A stretch of 59,384 bases of DNA, from positions 4,756 through 64,139 of the forward strand of contig MU657294.1 of NCBI GenBank assembly GCA_026770575.1. The letters run 5' to 3'. Each line of letters starts with the position of its first letter. Positions within the stretch are counted from its first letter, which is position 1. The notes below the pieces were generated by a model. That model worked only from the letters and a program-made list of their open reading frames with translations. It made no database searches and was not told the DNA's origin. This DNA is from Pelagophyceae sp. CCMP2097 (Eukaryota; Sar; Pelagophyceae). Of this stretch, positions 1 through 9,148 are shown in pieces. The position numbers were made by a program, and so were the translations under genes.

Positions 1-434
1 AGCGACTGCGACACCTTGCCGAGCTTGGCCTGTAGAGTCGAACACTTCGCCCCCAGCGCGCGCTCCTTCGGCGTGGCGCTCACTGCGCCACGCATCGGAG
101 CCCGCGGCGGCGGCCGCAGCGCGGGCAGCGGCCGCGGCGGCACGGCATCCTCTTCGAACTTGACGAGGCTGAACAACGGCGCGGCCCGCGGGTTGTGCTG
201 AATCACGAAGACCTCCTGCCGGCTCTTCAAAGCGGCGGAGATCTGGCGCGGTGAGAGCTGGCTCATGATGCCTTGCGCCTGCAGCCACGTTTGGTACCGT
301 CCCTGCACCGCCTCGGCCGAGAGCGGTGTGACCCAAACACGTTCGAGCTTCTCCGCAGCCAAAAACTCGTCGAATCGGCGCAGTTCGACGGACGCCTGCG
401 TACCAGACCCTCCGAGCCGCCGCAGGCCTTCCAT
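1..434 (-). CDS. Partial unknown protein (N-terminus, runs off the left edge)
   Basis: An open frame starts at the ATG at 434 and continues past base 1, giving about 144 residues. An in-frame TAA lies just upstream of the ATG, which supports this start. Residues about 20-75 are amphipathic and contain RRFDEFLAAEKLERVWVTPL followed by a Trp- and Gln-containing helix and SQLSPRQISAALKSR. The rest is Pro/Arg/Ala-rich. The first half resembles in outline the winged-helix tail of poxvirus D5-type primase-helicase proteins (F..FL...W...G...LS...I...L). That is a weak family impression, not an identification. No partner gene is visible because the gene is truncated by the window. Confidence 0.45.
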   Translation of the reverse strand, partial: MEGLRRLGGSGTQASVELRRFDEFLAAEKLERVWVTPLSAEAVQGRYQTWLQAQGIMSQLSPRQISAALKSRQEVFVIQHNPRAAPLFSLVKFEEDAVPPRPLPALRPPPRAPMRGAVSATPKERALGAKCSTLQAKLGKVSQS

Positions 435-662
435 GGCACCGCTCTTCAGGCCTTAGAGGTCGCGTCTAGGCCGCATCAATCGAATTCAAAAAAGGGGCCT
501 TTTGGGGGAGACCGAACCTATAACCTTATTTTTAGACACACCCCGCAAATTTATCCGTTCAACGGATTACCTGTGAGACCCTACACTGATACATTCGAGT
601 AAACCGAGAATAAACTGAGGGTGAGACAAACCCCCGTCGTGCGTCTCTCGGCTCGGCGTGCC
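435..662. other. Divergent intergenic gap
   Basis: This spacer lies between two divergent genes. It is AT-richer than its surroundings and holds short A/T runs around 480-560, compatible with a shared promoter. No conserved element was recognised. Confidence 0.4.
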
Positions 663-3423
663 ATGGGTCTCGCGGCTCGGCGTATATTTTCGGCGTGGGC
701 TGCCGCGCGCGAGGCCTCTGCCATTGAGCGCGGCCGGGCCTATTTCGGCTTCTCGAGCCTTGCATTCTGCCTCTTCCTCTGCCGAGGCATCATCCTCTAC
801 GCCACCGGGCTCGGCGCCGCGATCGGCGCGGGCGGCGCCGCGGCCGGCGCGGCGCGGGCCGCCGGCGCCGCGGACCCGATCTGCTGGCTCTGCTGGATGC
901 TCTGGCCCCTCGCCTGGCTCTTGCTCGCTGTCCGGTGCTTCGTCGGCGCCCCCGCCGGTCTGCGGCCGGCGTGGGCGGCGCGCGCGCGGCCGCCGGCCGC
1001 GTGGGTGGCGAGGCACACCGAGGCGGTGCGCGGCGGCGGCCCCGCGCGCTCGACCCGGCGAGGTCGAATCTACGACGGCTTCTTGGCCCTCGGCTCGTAC
1101 GCCTGCATGTACGCCGGCGGACTGCGCAACGCAGACGTCTTTGTGCTCTGCGGCGCCGGCGAATACGGCCAGGCCGCTTGGGCCGCGGCCGAAGCCGCGG
1201 TCTGGCTCGGCTGCGCGCGGGCATGCAGCCGCGCGACGGCGGACGCCGACGCGGGCCTCGCCGACAGGGGCCTCGCGGAAGCAGGCCTCTTGTCCTTTGA
1301 GCACTCTGCGGCCTGCGCGGGGCGCCTCGTCCCCGCGGCGGCCGGCTTCCTCGGCATCTCCGTCGGCGCCGCGTTCGGCGCAGTCTTGATCGAGGCGAAA
1401 CTGCGGCTGCAGGCGGCTGACGCGCGGGCTGAAGCAACTCGGCGGGCTGAAGAGGCGCTGTCGCGAGCGGCCGCCGACGCGATGGCCAAGGCGGCCGCCG
1501 ACGAGAGGTCGCAAGCGGCCGCCGACGCAATGTCGCGAGCGGCCGCCGCCGACGCGAAGGCCAAGGCAGTTGCCGACGCGCGGTCCGAGGCGGTTGAAGC
1601 GGCTCGACGGGCTGAAGAGGTGCGGTTGCAGGCGGCCGCCGACGCGATGGCCAAGGCCGCAGCCGACGCGATGGCCGAGGCGGCTGCATCGGCTCGGCGG
1701 GCTGAAGAGGCGCAGTCACTGGCGGCTGACGTGCGGGCTGAAGCGGCTCGGTGGGCCGCCGACGTGCGGTCGCGAGCGGCCGCTGACGCGCGGTCCGAGG
1801 CAGCCGAAGCGGCTTGGCGGGCCGCCGACGCGGCCGCCGTGGCCGTCGAGCGGTCCGAGGCGGCCGACGACGCACGGTCTCCGGCGGCCGTGCGGCAGCA
1901 ACGCATCTCGGAGGCGGCCTCGCTCCGCGACGCGCCGTCGGCGCAGACGCTGCCCGCGGAAGAAGACGCGCCGCCGCCGCGCGACGACGGGCCGCGGCCA
2001 GCGGCGCCGCCCGTGCCGCTGGCCGCGACCGCGCCTCCGGATTCGCCCAAGGCCGTTTCGCCGGCGCCGGCCTCTGGCGGAGAAGGCACCGAGCCCGCCG
2101 CGTGGGCTGCGGAGGAGTTTGCGTGGGCGGCTCGCGAGGCTCAGGAGGCTGCCGACGCCGAATACGCGCGGCGGCTCGCGGGCGCCGACGCCGCCGCCGC
2201 CGCCGCGGTCCGCGACTGGCGTCGCGCTTCCGGCGCCGCGCCGGAAGCGCGGCACGTTTCGCCGCGGGCCTTTGAGGAGCAGGCGCGCTGGGTTTCCGCG
2301 GAGCAGGAGAGGCGCCTCGGCGAAAACACGCACCCCGCGACGTGGGCGGCTCGCGCGGCGGACCTTGCGGCGGCAGAGGTGCGGCGGCGCGCGGCGCAAG
2401 CCGAGACGGAGCGCGCCGCGCCGGCGCCGCGCCCGGCGGCCGCACGCGCGGCGATCCGCGGAGCGGCGCCGGCGGCGGGCGCGGCTGCGAGCGCCTTCGC
2501 GGCTGCGGCGCAGGCGAGCGCGGGTTCGCCTGTTGGCGCGGTTGCGGTTGCGTTTGGTGGGTCTGCGGCGCAGCGGAGGAAGCGGTGCAAGTACGGCGCC
2601 ATTTGCAGTCGTGGCAACTGCTGGTTCGCGCACCCGGCCGCAGCGCCGGCGGGGGCCGCGCCGTTGAGGGGCTGCAAGTACGGCCGCAAGTGCAAACGAA
2701 GAGCAACCTGCCCCTTTGCGCACGCGCCCGGGGGCGAGCCGCCCGCAGCCGCAGGGGTCGCAGGGGCGGCGGCGGCGGCGCGCTGCGTCGGCGGCGACTG
2801 CCGGCTGCCCTCGTGCGCGTGCGGCCGCGGCGCCGCGGGCGACTCGGTGCGCGCGCGCCTCGTCGGCGGCCGCGCCTCGTCGGCGCAGCGGGTGACTCGA
2901 AGCGAAAGTTTGCGACGTAGGCCCCGGGGCTGCGCGCGCAAGTGGAGAGGTACCTCGCCGAGGCGGGCTTGTCTCGCGCGCTCTTCGCCGACGCGCTCGA
3001 GCGAGAAGAGGTGGACCGCACCGCTGCGCTCCACGCAAAATTTGAAGACTTCTGCGAAGTTCCCCTGCCGGCATCCGCCGCCGCCAAGCTCGTCGTATGG
3101 TAAGGACGCCGCTGGCGCAGAGGACCGAGGCCCACCGCGCCCGCCGCTCTAGGCAGCTCACCGCGGCCGCGCAGCCGGCGCTGTCGTCCGACTACGGCGA
3201 CGGCGACTACGACGACGACTGCGGCGACGACGACGACGACAGCGGCGGGCTTTGCATTATTTGCATGGCCGCACCCAAGGCGGTGGCTTTCGTGCCGTGC
3301 GGCCACGTCTGCGCCTGCCTCGTCTGCTTCCGAAAGTTTGCGGGCGCCGGCATCACAAACTGCCCCATCTGCCGGGAACCCATCGCCGGGTCGACGCCCC
3401 TCGAGCCGCGATCCGCAGCCTGA
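663..3423 (+). CDS. CCCH zinc-finger and RING-finger protein with Ala-rich coiled coil
   Basis: Model: exons 663-2846, 2921-3099 and 3153-3423. The introns are 2847-2920 (GTGCGC..GTAG) and 3100-3152 (GTAAGG..CTAG), and both restore frame exactly. The N-terminus has hydrophobic stretches (about residues 20-110 and 220-240), possibly membrane-associated. A long Ala/Arg/Asp/Glu coiled-coil region follows, built on degenerate AADA(R/M) repeats. Near residue 640 there are two CCCH fingers (C-x5-C-x4-C-x3-H and C-x5-C-x5-C-x3-H), a fold that usually binds RNA. After an acidic linker the C-terminus is a C3HC4 RING (CIICMAAP..PCGHVC..CPICREPI), the family hallmark of an E3 ubiquitin ligase. CCCH plus RING suggests an RNA-linked E3; the target is unknown. 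The first ATG in frame is at 663. The coiled-coil composition and the exact splice sites are the least certain parts. Confidence 0.75.
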
Positions 3424-3630
3424 CGTCTCCGTCGCGGGCACCGGTAATCTAAAATCGTACTCTTACCACGCCTCGGGCACGACGAGCCGGCGGAGCTGCG
3501 GAGCCAAGAAAGCGGCGGGCGTGCCCTCGCTCTCGGGGAGCACGGGGTGGACTCTTATGACGCTTATTTGGAAAGCGCAGGGGCTTCTACCCATCTGGCG
3601 AGGCTGTGCTCCGACCGGCCGGACGGTCCA

Positions 3631-3738
3631 TGGTTGGGAACGGGCGGCGATCATGTCGGTCGGCCGGAGGACGCGAGCCAGGATGGTTGGGAACGACGGG
3701 CGGCGATCATGTCGGCCGGCCGAAGGACGCGAGCCAGG
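3631..3738. repeat. Tandem duplication, unit about 53-55 bp, two copies
   Basis: Copy 1 (3631-3683) and copy 2 (3684-3738) begin TGGTTGGGAACG and share the GGCGGCGATCATGTCGG(T/C)CGGCC core. They differ by a 2-3 base indel and a few substitutions. The repeat covers the 3' end of the neighbouring Sel1 pseudogene, including its presumed stop. Confidence 0.85.
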
Positions 3739-4665
3739 CCTCGAACAATTCAACGCGCCCTGCAGCTTCGGCGTGGCCCTTGGCCGCGGCGCGCTTGTAG
3801 AGGCGCAGCGCCTCGTCGTAGTCCTGCGCGACGCCGCAGCCGTCCGCAGAACAGCCGCCGAGTTCGTAGCGCGTTTGCATCGCCCTGCGCCGCGGCGAGC
3901 CGGAACCACTTCACGGCTTCCTCGTGCGACTGCGCCACGCCCTTGCCGTTGCTGAACACCAGGCCGAGATAACACTGAGCAACATGGTAGCCTTGCTCGG
4001 CTGCGCGTCGGTGCCACTGAGTGGCGGTCTTGTAGTCGATCTTCACGCCGACCCCATGTTGATAAGATATCCCCAATGAACACTGGGCGAGTGCGTGCCC
4101 TTGCACCGCCGCTAGCTCGTAGAGCTTGACCGCCCGCTTAAAGTTCTGCTTGAGGCCCAGGCAACCATTCCAGTACGCACTGCCGAGCTGCGCCTGCGCC
4201 TCAGCGTTGCCCTCGTCCACGTGCTTCTGCACCCGGCGCAGCCACTCGGTATCCGACATGATGGGTGGCGCCCGGCAGAGCGGGCACCGCGTGTCGTACT
4301 GCCGGCACTTGTCGGCGCATGCCGTGCACAGGGTCTTGCAGCAGCACTCGTAGAAACGTTGTGTTCTATGTCCGAGCGGGAGCAGGTCGAGGCAGATGGC
4401 GCATGTGCCGCGCCAGTCCGACTAGACGTCGTTTAGCACGCTGGCCTTGGCCGCCGCCTTTTCTGCTCGAACGACAGGTGCGCGCGCCGCCGCCGTGGAA
4501 CCAGCTGCCGGCGCGACGCCCTCCACGATGGGCGGCTCCTCCTTGATCTTCAGCTTCGCCGGCATGAGCTCGTCGAGGAGCCGATCTTGGAACGCGGCGG
4601 TGAGCTGGTTGCACTGCGCCTTGTGCCCGCCCTCGTTCCAGTCCTCGACGGCGGCGCGCGGCCTT
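3707..4665 (-). pseudogene. MYND-RING-Sel1 repeat protein, copy 1 (broken)
   Basis: This is a paralogue of the intact gene at 5072-6115. The reading frame has lost the first half of the MYND finger: homology begins near 4665 with EDWNEGGHKAQC. It meets an in-frame TAG where the paralogue at 8.4 kb reads LNDDSPDWRG, here LNDV-stop-SDWRG. It then continues through an intact RING-like Cys cluster (CAICLDLLPLG..CCCK..CPLCRAP) and Sel1 repeats (WLRRVQKHVDEGNAEAQ onwards). A one-base frameshift near 3862 disrupts the last repeats; reading on in the other frame recovers DYDEALRLYKRAAAKGHAEA and a stop at 3707-3709. Three independent lesions make a pseudogene the simplest reading. Assembly error could explain the indel, but not the missing 5' half. 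Confidence 0.75.
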
Positions 4666-5071
4666 TGACGGGCTCTCGGGCCGCGCCGTCGTGCGCGGAC
4701 CGCCCTATGACATGCAATGCCCGAACGACGTCGCGGGTGCATAACCGAACCCAGTGAGGACCCCCGGCTCGAGCCGCAGCGGACCATCGAGCCGGGCTTC
4801 TCTGCCGCACGGTGCATGCGTCCGTGCAGCCTCCGTACCCGAACGAGAAAGCATCGCACGGCGAGGAGCCCGTGTCACCTGCAAGGAGCAGGCGGCACCT
4901 TAAAGACCCTGGCGCACTCGCGAAGCGTCGGTCGCGAGCGAAGCGGGGCAGGTCGCCGGCCCGGGAGCGGTGCCGATGTGCGTGCCGGGAGCGGCTCGAG
5001 TTCCGTCGACGCCGGTGGGCCGCAGCGCGAGCCGGTCCGTCTATCCCGGATGGGCTGCGAGCATGCCCGCG
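4666..5071. other. Intergenic, no gene recognised
   Basis: About 400 bp of GC-rich sequence lies between two Sel1 paralogues. No domain-bearing frame or clear repeat was recognised on either strand. It probably includes the breakpoint that removed the 5' end of copy 1. Confidence 0.4.
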
Positions 5072-6115
5072 TCAACCGGACCGCGTCGCCGCGATGTACG
5101 CCTCGTGCTCAGCGACAACTGCCGCAGCGCCGGCGTAACCCTTGGCCGCGGCGCGCTTGTAGAGGCGCAGCGCCTCGTCGAGGTCCCGCGGCACGCCTTT
5201 GCCGTTGCCGTAACACGCGCCAAGGTTGAAGAGTGCGTGCGCATGGCCCTGCGCCGCGGCGAGGCGCCACCACCGCGCGGCTTCGTCGTACGACTGCGCC
5301 ACGCCCTTGCCGTGATAGAACATCTGACCGAGATTGTATTGACCAGTAGGATAGCCTTGCTCGGCTGCACGTCGAGACCACAGCGCGGCGGTCTTGTAGT
5401 CGATCTGGACGCCTAACCCTGCAGTGTAAGACTGGCCCAATTTATTCTGAGCTGGTGCGTGCCCTTGCGCCGCAGCGCGCTCGTACAGCTGGACTGCCCG
5501 CTTGAAGCTCTGCTTGAGACCCGTGGCACCAGAACTGTACGCGTCTCCGAGCACGAACTGCGCCTCGGCGTTGCCCTTGTCCACGTGCTTCTGCAGCCAG
5601 CGCAGCTCCTCGGCAGAAGTGGGGGTTGGCGCTCGGCAGAGCGGGCATCGCTGGTCGTGCTGCCGGCACTTTGCACAGCATTCCGTGCAGATTCTCTTGC
5701 AGCAGCAAGAATAGAACGTTTGCTGGCCACCTCCGATCGGCAGCACGTCGAGGCAGATGGCGCAATTGCTGCGCCAGTCCGGCGCGTCGCCGTTCGCCGA
5801 GTTGAACTTGACAAGTAGATTTATCTTCGCCGTCCCGCCCGGGGCCCACGGCGCCGCCTTCAAATCACGAGCCGGCGCGATGGCCAGCGCCTCGATCTTC
5901 AGCTTCTCCGGCATCCGCGCGTCAAGTAGCCGATCTTGGAACGCGGCGGCCATCAGCTTGCTGCACGCCTTGTTGTGCCCGCCCTCCTTCCAGTCGACGA
6001 GCTGGCACTTTTTGGAGCAGTAGCGCCTGGACTTGCACTTGGTGCACTGCATGCCGCCCGCCGCGGCGCAGACGCAGCAGGGCTGCGGAGCGGCAGGCTC
6101 GGCCAGCGGGGTCAT
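5072..6115 (-). CDS. MYND zinc-finger, RING-like, Sel1-repeat protein, copy 2 (intact)
   Basis: A single-exon frame encodes 347 residues from the ATG at 6115; no earlier in-frame ATG was found. Order of parts: a MYND finger at the N-terminus (PCCVC..C.KCKSRRYCSKKCQ..W..GH...C), a linker, a RING-like cluster (CAICLDVLP..FYSCCCKRIC..C..CPLCRAPTP), then four to five Sel1-type TPR repeats (AEAQFVLGDAYSSG, APAQNKLGQSYTAG, PTGQYNLGQMFYHGKGVAQS, AHALFNLGACYGNGKGVPRD). MYND and Sel1 modules are protein-interaction scaffolds, and the RING-like part may give ubiquitin-ligase activity. It is the only undamaged copy of a local family (3.7, 7.5 and 51.3 kb) and probably the source of comparison for the broken ones. 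It lies head-to-head with the glutathione transferase 241 bp away. Confidence 0.85.
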   Translation of the reverse strand: MTPLAEPAAPQPCCVCAAAGGMQCTKCKSRRYCSKKCQLVDWKEGGHNKACSKLMAAAFQDRLLDARMPEKLKIEALAIAPARDLKAAPWAPGGTAKINLLVKFNSANGDAPDWRSNCAICLDVLPIGGGQQTFYSCCCKRICTECCAKCRQHDQRCPLCRAPTPTSAEELRWLQKHVDKGNAEAQFVLGDAYSSGATGLKQSFKRAVQLYERAAAQGHAPAQNKLGQSYTAGLGVQIDYKTAALWSRRAAEQGYPTGQYNLGQMFYHGKGVAQSYDEAARWWRLAAAQGHAHALFNLGACYGNGKGVPRDLDEALRLYKRAAAKGYAGAAAVVAEHEAYIAATRSG

Positions 6116-6356
6116 CTTTCTGCGGGTGTTTTCCGGACAGATAGCTCTCAATAATTCGGGGAACTCGACGACGTCATCGGTCAAAATAGATTTTCCTGGA
6201 ACGTTCCATGTCGACCATTCGCCGACATCAAGTTCTCAGCTTGTTCGCGGCCTGTTCGACGACCGCGCTCCGCATCGGTGCGTCACACAACCGTCCAACA
6301 ACCCGCCCACCATCGCTCTAGGTCCCTCCTCAACCGCTCGCCTCGTCTCTCGCAAG

Positions 6357-7273
6357 ATGTCTTCGGAGCCGACGCCGACGCTGCCGGCGGACTACGTCGT
6401 CCCTGCGGTCTGGACCTTCGAAGAACAAGAGGGAAAGATGGGCGGCATGAACCGGCCGACGGCCGGCAAGCGCAGCGAAGCGGTGTTGCAGCGCGGCGAC
6501 CACGAGCTGCAGCTTTACAGTCTGGGTACGCCCAACGGCATCAAATGCACCATCCTCCTCGAAGAGCTCAACGACTTGAAGGGGATCGAGTACGATTCCT
6601 GGAAGATTGACATCTTCAAGCTCGACCAGTTTGGGAGCGAATTTGTGGCTGCCAATCCGAATAGTAAGATCCCCGTCATGCTCGACCACCAACTTTCGCC
6701 GCCGTTGCGCATATTCGAATCCGCAAACATCCTCAAGCACGTGCGTACACCTCTGTGCATGCGACGGGCCGCCTCCTTGCCTCGACGCGCGATAGGGTCG
6801 ACTTGAGAACGCAAAAATAGGTGGCGGAGAAGCATTCTGCCTTCATCCCTTCAGATCTCCGCGGCCGCACGGAGTGCTACAACTGGCTCTTCTGGCTGCA
6901 GGGCACGGCCCCGTACTGGGGCGGCGGCTTTGGTCATTTCTACAACTACGCGCCTGTGAAAATCAAGTACGCGATAGACCGCTTTACCATGGAAACCAAG
7001 AGGACTTTAGACGTCCTCGACAAAGAACTCGCCACCAAGCAATATTTGTGCGGCGACGAGTACACCATTGCGGACATGGACGTCTGGCCCTGGGTCATGT
7101 GCTTTACAAAGTTTTATAAAGCAGACGAGTTCCTGCAGATGGACAAGTACGCCAACCTTGCTGCGTGGTACAAGCGCGTCGAAAGCCGCCCGGCAGTGCA
7201 GCGCGGCATCCGCGTCAACGGCTTCGGCGACGACGCCGTCAAGGACCGCCACTCAAAGGCCGACTTTGACTAG
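6357..7273 (+). CDS. YghU-type glutathione transferase / disulfide-bond oxidoreductase
   Basis: Two exons, 6357-6740 and 6821-7273, are separated by an 80-bp GTGCGT..ATAG intron. The lengths sum to an exact 278-residue frame. The N-terminal thioredoxin-like domain carries LQLYSLGTPNGIKCTILLEE and NPNSKIPVMLDH, and FESANILKH is followed across the intron by VAEKHSAF. The helical C-terminal domain has CYNWLFWLQGTAPYWGGGFG, HFYNYAPVKIKYAIDRF and CGDEYTIADMDVWPW. These match the bacterial Nu-class YghU/YfcG proteins, which use glutathione to reduce disulfides or organic peroxides. Its length is close to that of YghU (about 288). No targeting peptide is obvious, so it is probably cytosolic. A bacterial-type GST in an alga may reflect old gene transfer, but the intron shows it is resident. 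Confidence 0.93.
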
Positions 7274-7434
7274 TTGCAAACCCAAACGTCGACCCGGAGG
7301 ACCGGGCGCTGACGACCCCGGAGACCCGCCCGCCCACCGCGGGCGCGCGCCCTGCGCTCGAAAGAGCCCGCCCGCGCCGCCCTCGGGGCGCCGAACTCGC
7401 CGCGCCGACACGGATCATTAAAATCATATCTCAC

Positions 7435-7452
7435 TACAATTGTACAATTGTA
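7435..7452. promoter_or_regulatory. Overlapping double TACAATTGTA palindrome
   Basis: Two overlapping copies of the perfect palindrome TACAATTGTA (7435-7444 and 7443-7452) sit between the convergent GST and Sel1 copy 3 ends. The same 10-mer recurs at four other intergenic sites. The function is unknown; a protein-binding or 3'-end-processing site is inferred. Confidence 0.5.
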
Positions 7453-7492
7453 TCTCAGCAACAAGCCCAAGCGGCGAAGGCCCGCCGAGACC

Positions 7493-8755
7493 TTAAGCCG
7501 GGCGCGATGCTCCAACCCGCCGACTTCCTCCACAAGTCGATTCGTCGGATTGGAGGACCGTCCTCGGCCGCTGCGCAAGGTCCTGACTCGGGGCCGCGGC
7601 GAAGACGGCCGAGGCTGCGGGAGGAAGCGGGATGGTTACTGAGTTCGCAAAGAGGAACGGGCACTCCGGCTCGATACTCGGCCGTGGCGGCCGGGCGGCG
7701 TTCCCGGGATGCTCGGACCGAGTCAGCGAGAGCGCGTCCGCCTCGATCTTCCGCATCGCCTCAGAAGCGCCGGCGTGCCCCTTGGCCGCCGCGCGCTTGA
7801 AGAGGCGCAGGGCCTCGACGAGGTTCTGCGGCACGCCCTGGCCGTTTGCGTAACACGCGCCCAGGTTGTAGAGCGCGTCCGAGAAGCCCTGCGCCGCGGC
7901 GAGGCGGTACCACTTCGCGGCTTCCTCGTACGACTGCGCCACGCCCTTGCCGCGGTAGAACGACACGCTGAGACTGAATAGAGCTTGAGCAAGTCCTTGC
8001 TCGGCTGCGCGCTGAAACCACAGCGTGGCGGCCTTGTGGTCGATCTTGACGCCGCACCCTTTATCATAACATACTCCCAAGTTATACTGAGCATTAGCAT
8101 GTCCTTGCGCCGCCGAGAGCTCGAAAAGCTCTGTCGCCCGCGTGAAGCTCTGCTTGAGCCCCTGTCACCATCATTGTACGCAAGACCGAGCAGCAACTGT
8201 GCACCGGTGTCGCCCTTGTCCACGTGCTTCTGCACGCGGCGCAGCCACTCGGCATGCGACTTACAGATTGGCGCTCGGCAGAGCGGGCATCGGTCGTCGT
8301 ACTGGCACTTGCTGGCGCATTCTGTGCACAGCTTCTGGCAGCAGCACTCGTAGAAACGTTGTGTGCTTTGTCCGAGTGGAAGCAGGTCGAAGCAGATGCC
8401 GCACGTGCCGCGCCAGTCCGGCGAGTCGTCGTTCAGCGCGCTGGCCTTGCCCTCCGCTGACTTTTCTGCTCGAACGACCGGTAAGCGCGCTTCCGCGTTG
8501 GAACCAGTTGCCGGGGCGACACCCTCGACGATGGGCGGCACCTCCTTGATCTTCAGCTTCGCCGGCATGAGCTCGTCAAGTAGCCGATCTTGGAACGCGG
8601 CAGCGAGCTGCCTGCACTGCGCCTTGTGCCCGCCTTCGTTCCAGTCGACGAGCTGGCACTTTTTGGAGCAGTTGTGGCGCGATTTGCACTTGGTGCAGTG
8701 CTTGGCCGTTGCAGACGCAGCAGGGCTTGCGGGCGGCGGCCTTCGGCGGATCCAT
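7493..8755 (-). pseudogene. MYND-RING-Sel1 repeat protein, copy 3 (frameshifted)
   Basis: The ATG at 8755 begins MDPPKAAARKPCCVC, the MYND start. The frame then breaks by a net loss of about 8 bases compared with the scrap at 51.4 kb. In the next frame HCTKCKSRHNCSKKCQ, the linker, the RING-like cluster (CGICFDLLPLG..CPLCRAPIC) and the first Sel1 repeat are well preserved. A one-base deletion near 8165 shifts the frame again; the remaining repeats (ANAQYNLGVCYDKG, DALYNLGACYANGQGVPQN) and a long unique tail end at 7493. Each segment is clean and conserved, so this is a young pseudogene or a real gene hit by two assembly indels. It shares more linker sequence with copy 1 than with copy 2. Confidence 0.7.
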
Positions 8756-9027
8756 CGTCGCGGATGGCACCTAGTTCGTTCGTTAACATGTTCCACCTCC
8801 AGCATCAATATCTCAGACGGCGTCTTACGAGGAGGGGCGATCCACGCGCTTGCCGGGCGAGTCCACAGCCGATAGACGGGCGAGCCACGAGTCAGGAAGA
8901 GGGAAGGGGACGTCGAGCCCCGGACCTTTCACGAGACGTCCACCGCCGCGGCAATTGGAGGTGTGCAAAGCAAGCTCGGAAGACCGGGCGAGGAGCCGTG
9001 CGGGCTCGAGCCCCCGAGTCGACGTCG

Positions 9028-9125
9028 CTTGACCACTGACAAGACAGCATTACATTTCTTAGAATGGACAAGTGGACTTGACCACTGACAAGACAGCATT
9101 ACATTTCTTAGAATGGACAAGTGGA
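9028..9125. repeat. Perfect 49-bp tandem duplication
   Basis: The unit CTTGACCACTGACAAGACAG..AATGGACAAGTGGA is repeated exactly at 9028-9076 and 9077-9125. It lies just downstream of the CHAT gene stop and is AT-richer than the flanks. Exact identity implies a recent duplication. Confidence 0.95.
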
Positions 9126-9148
9126 GCGCAGACAAGGGACCACACCGG

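Noticed and set aside
790..3441. Long minus-strand open frame opposite the CCCH-RING gene (883 codons)
   Set aside because: Its product is an Arg/Pro/Ala string with no motif; it is the shadow of GC-rich coding sequence on the other strand.
9028..9125. Insertion-sequence footprint at the 49-bp duplication
   Set aside because: The copies are directly adjacent with no element between them or terminal inverted repeats; simple tandem duplication fits.
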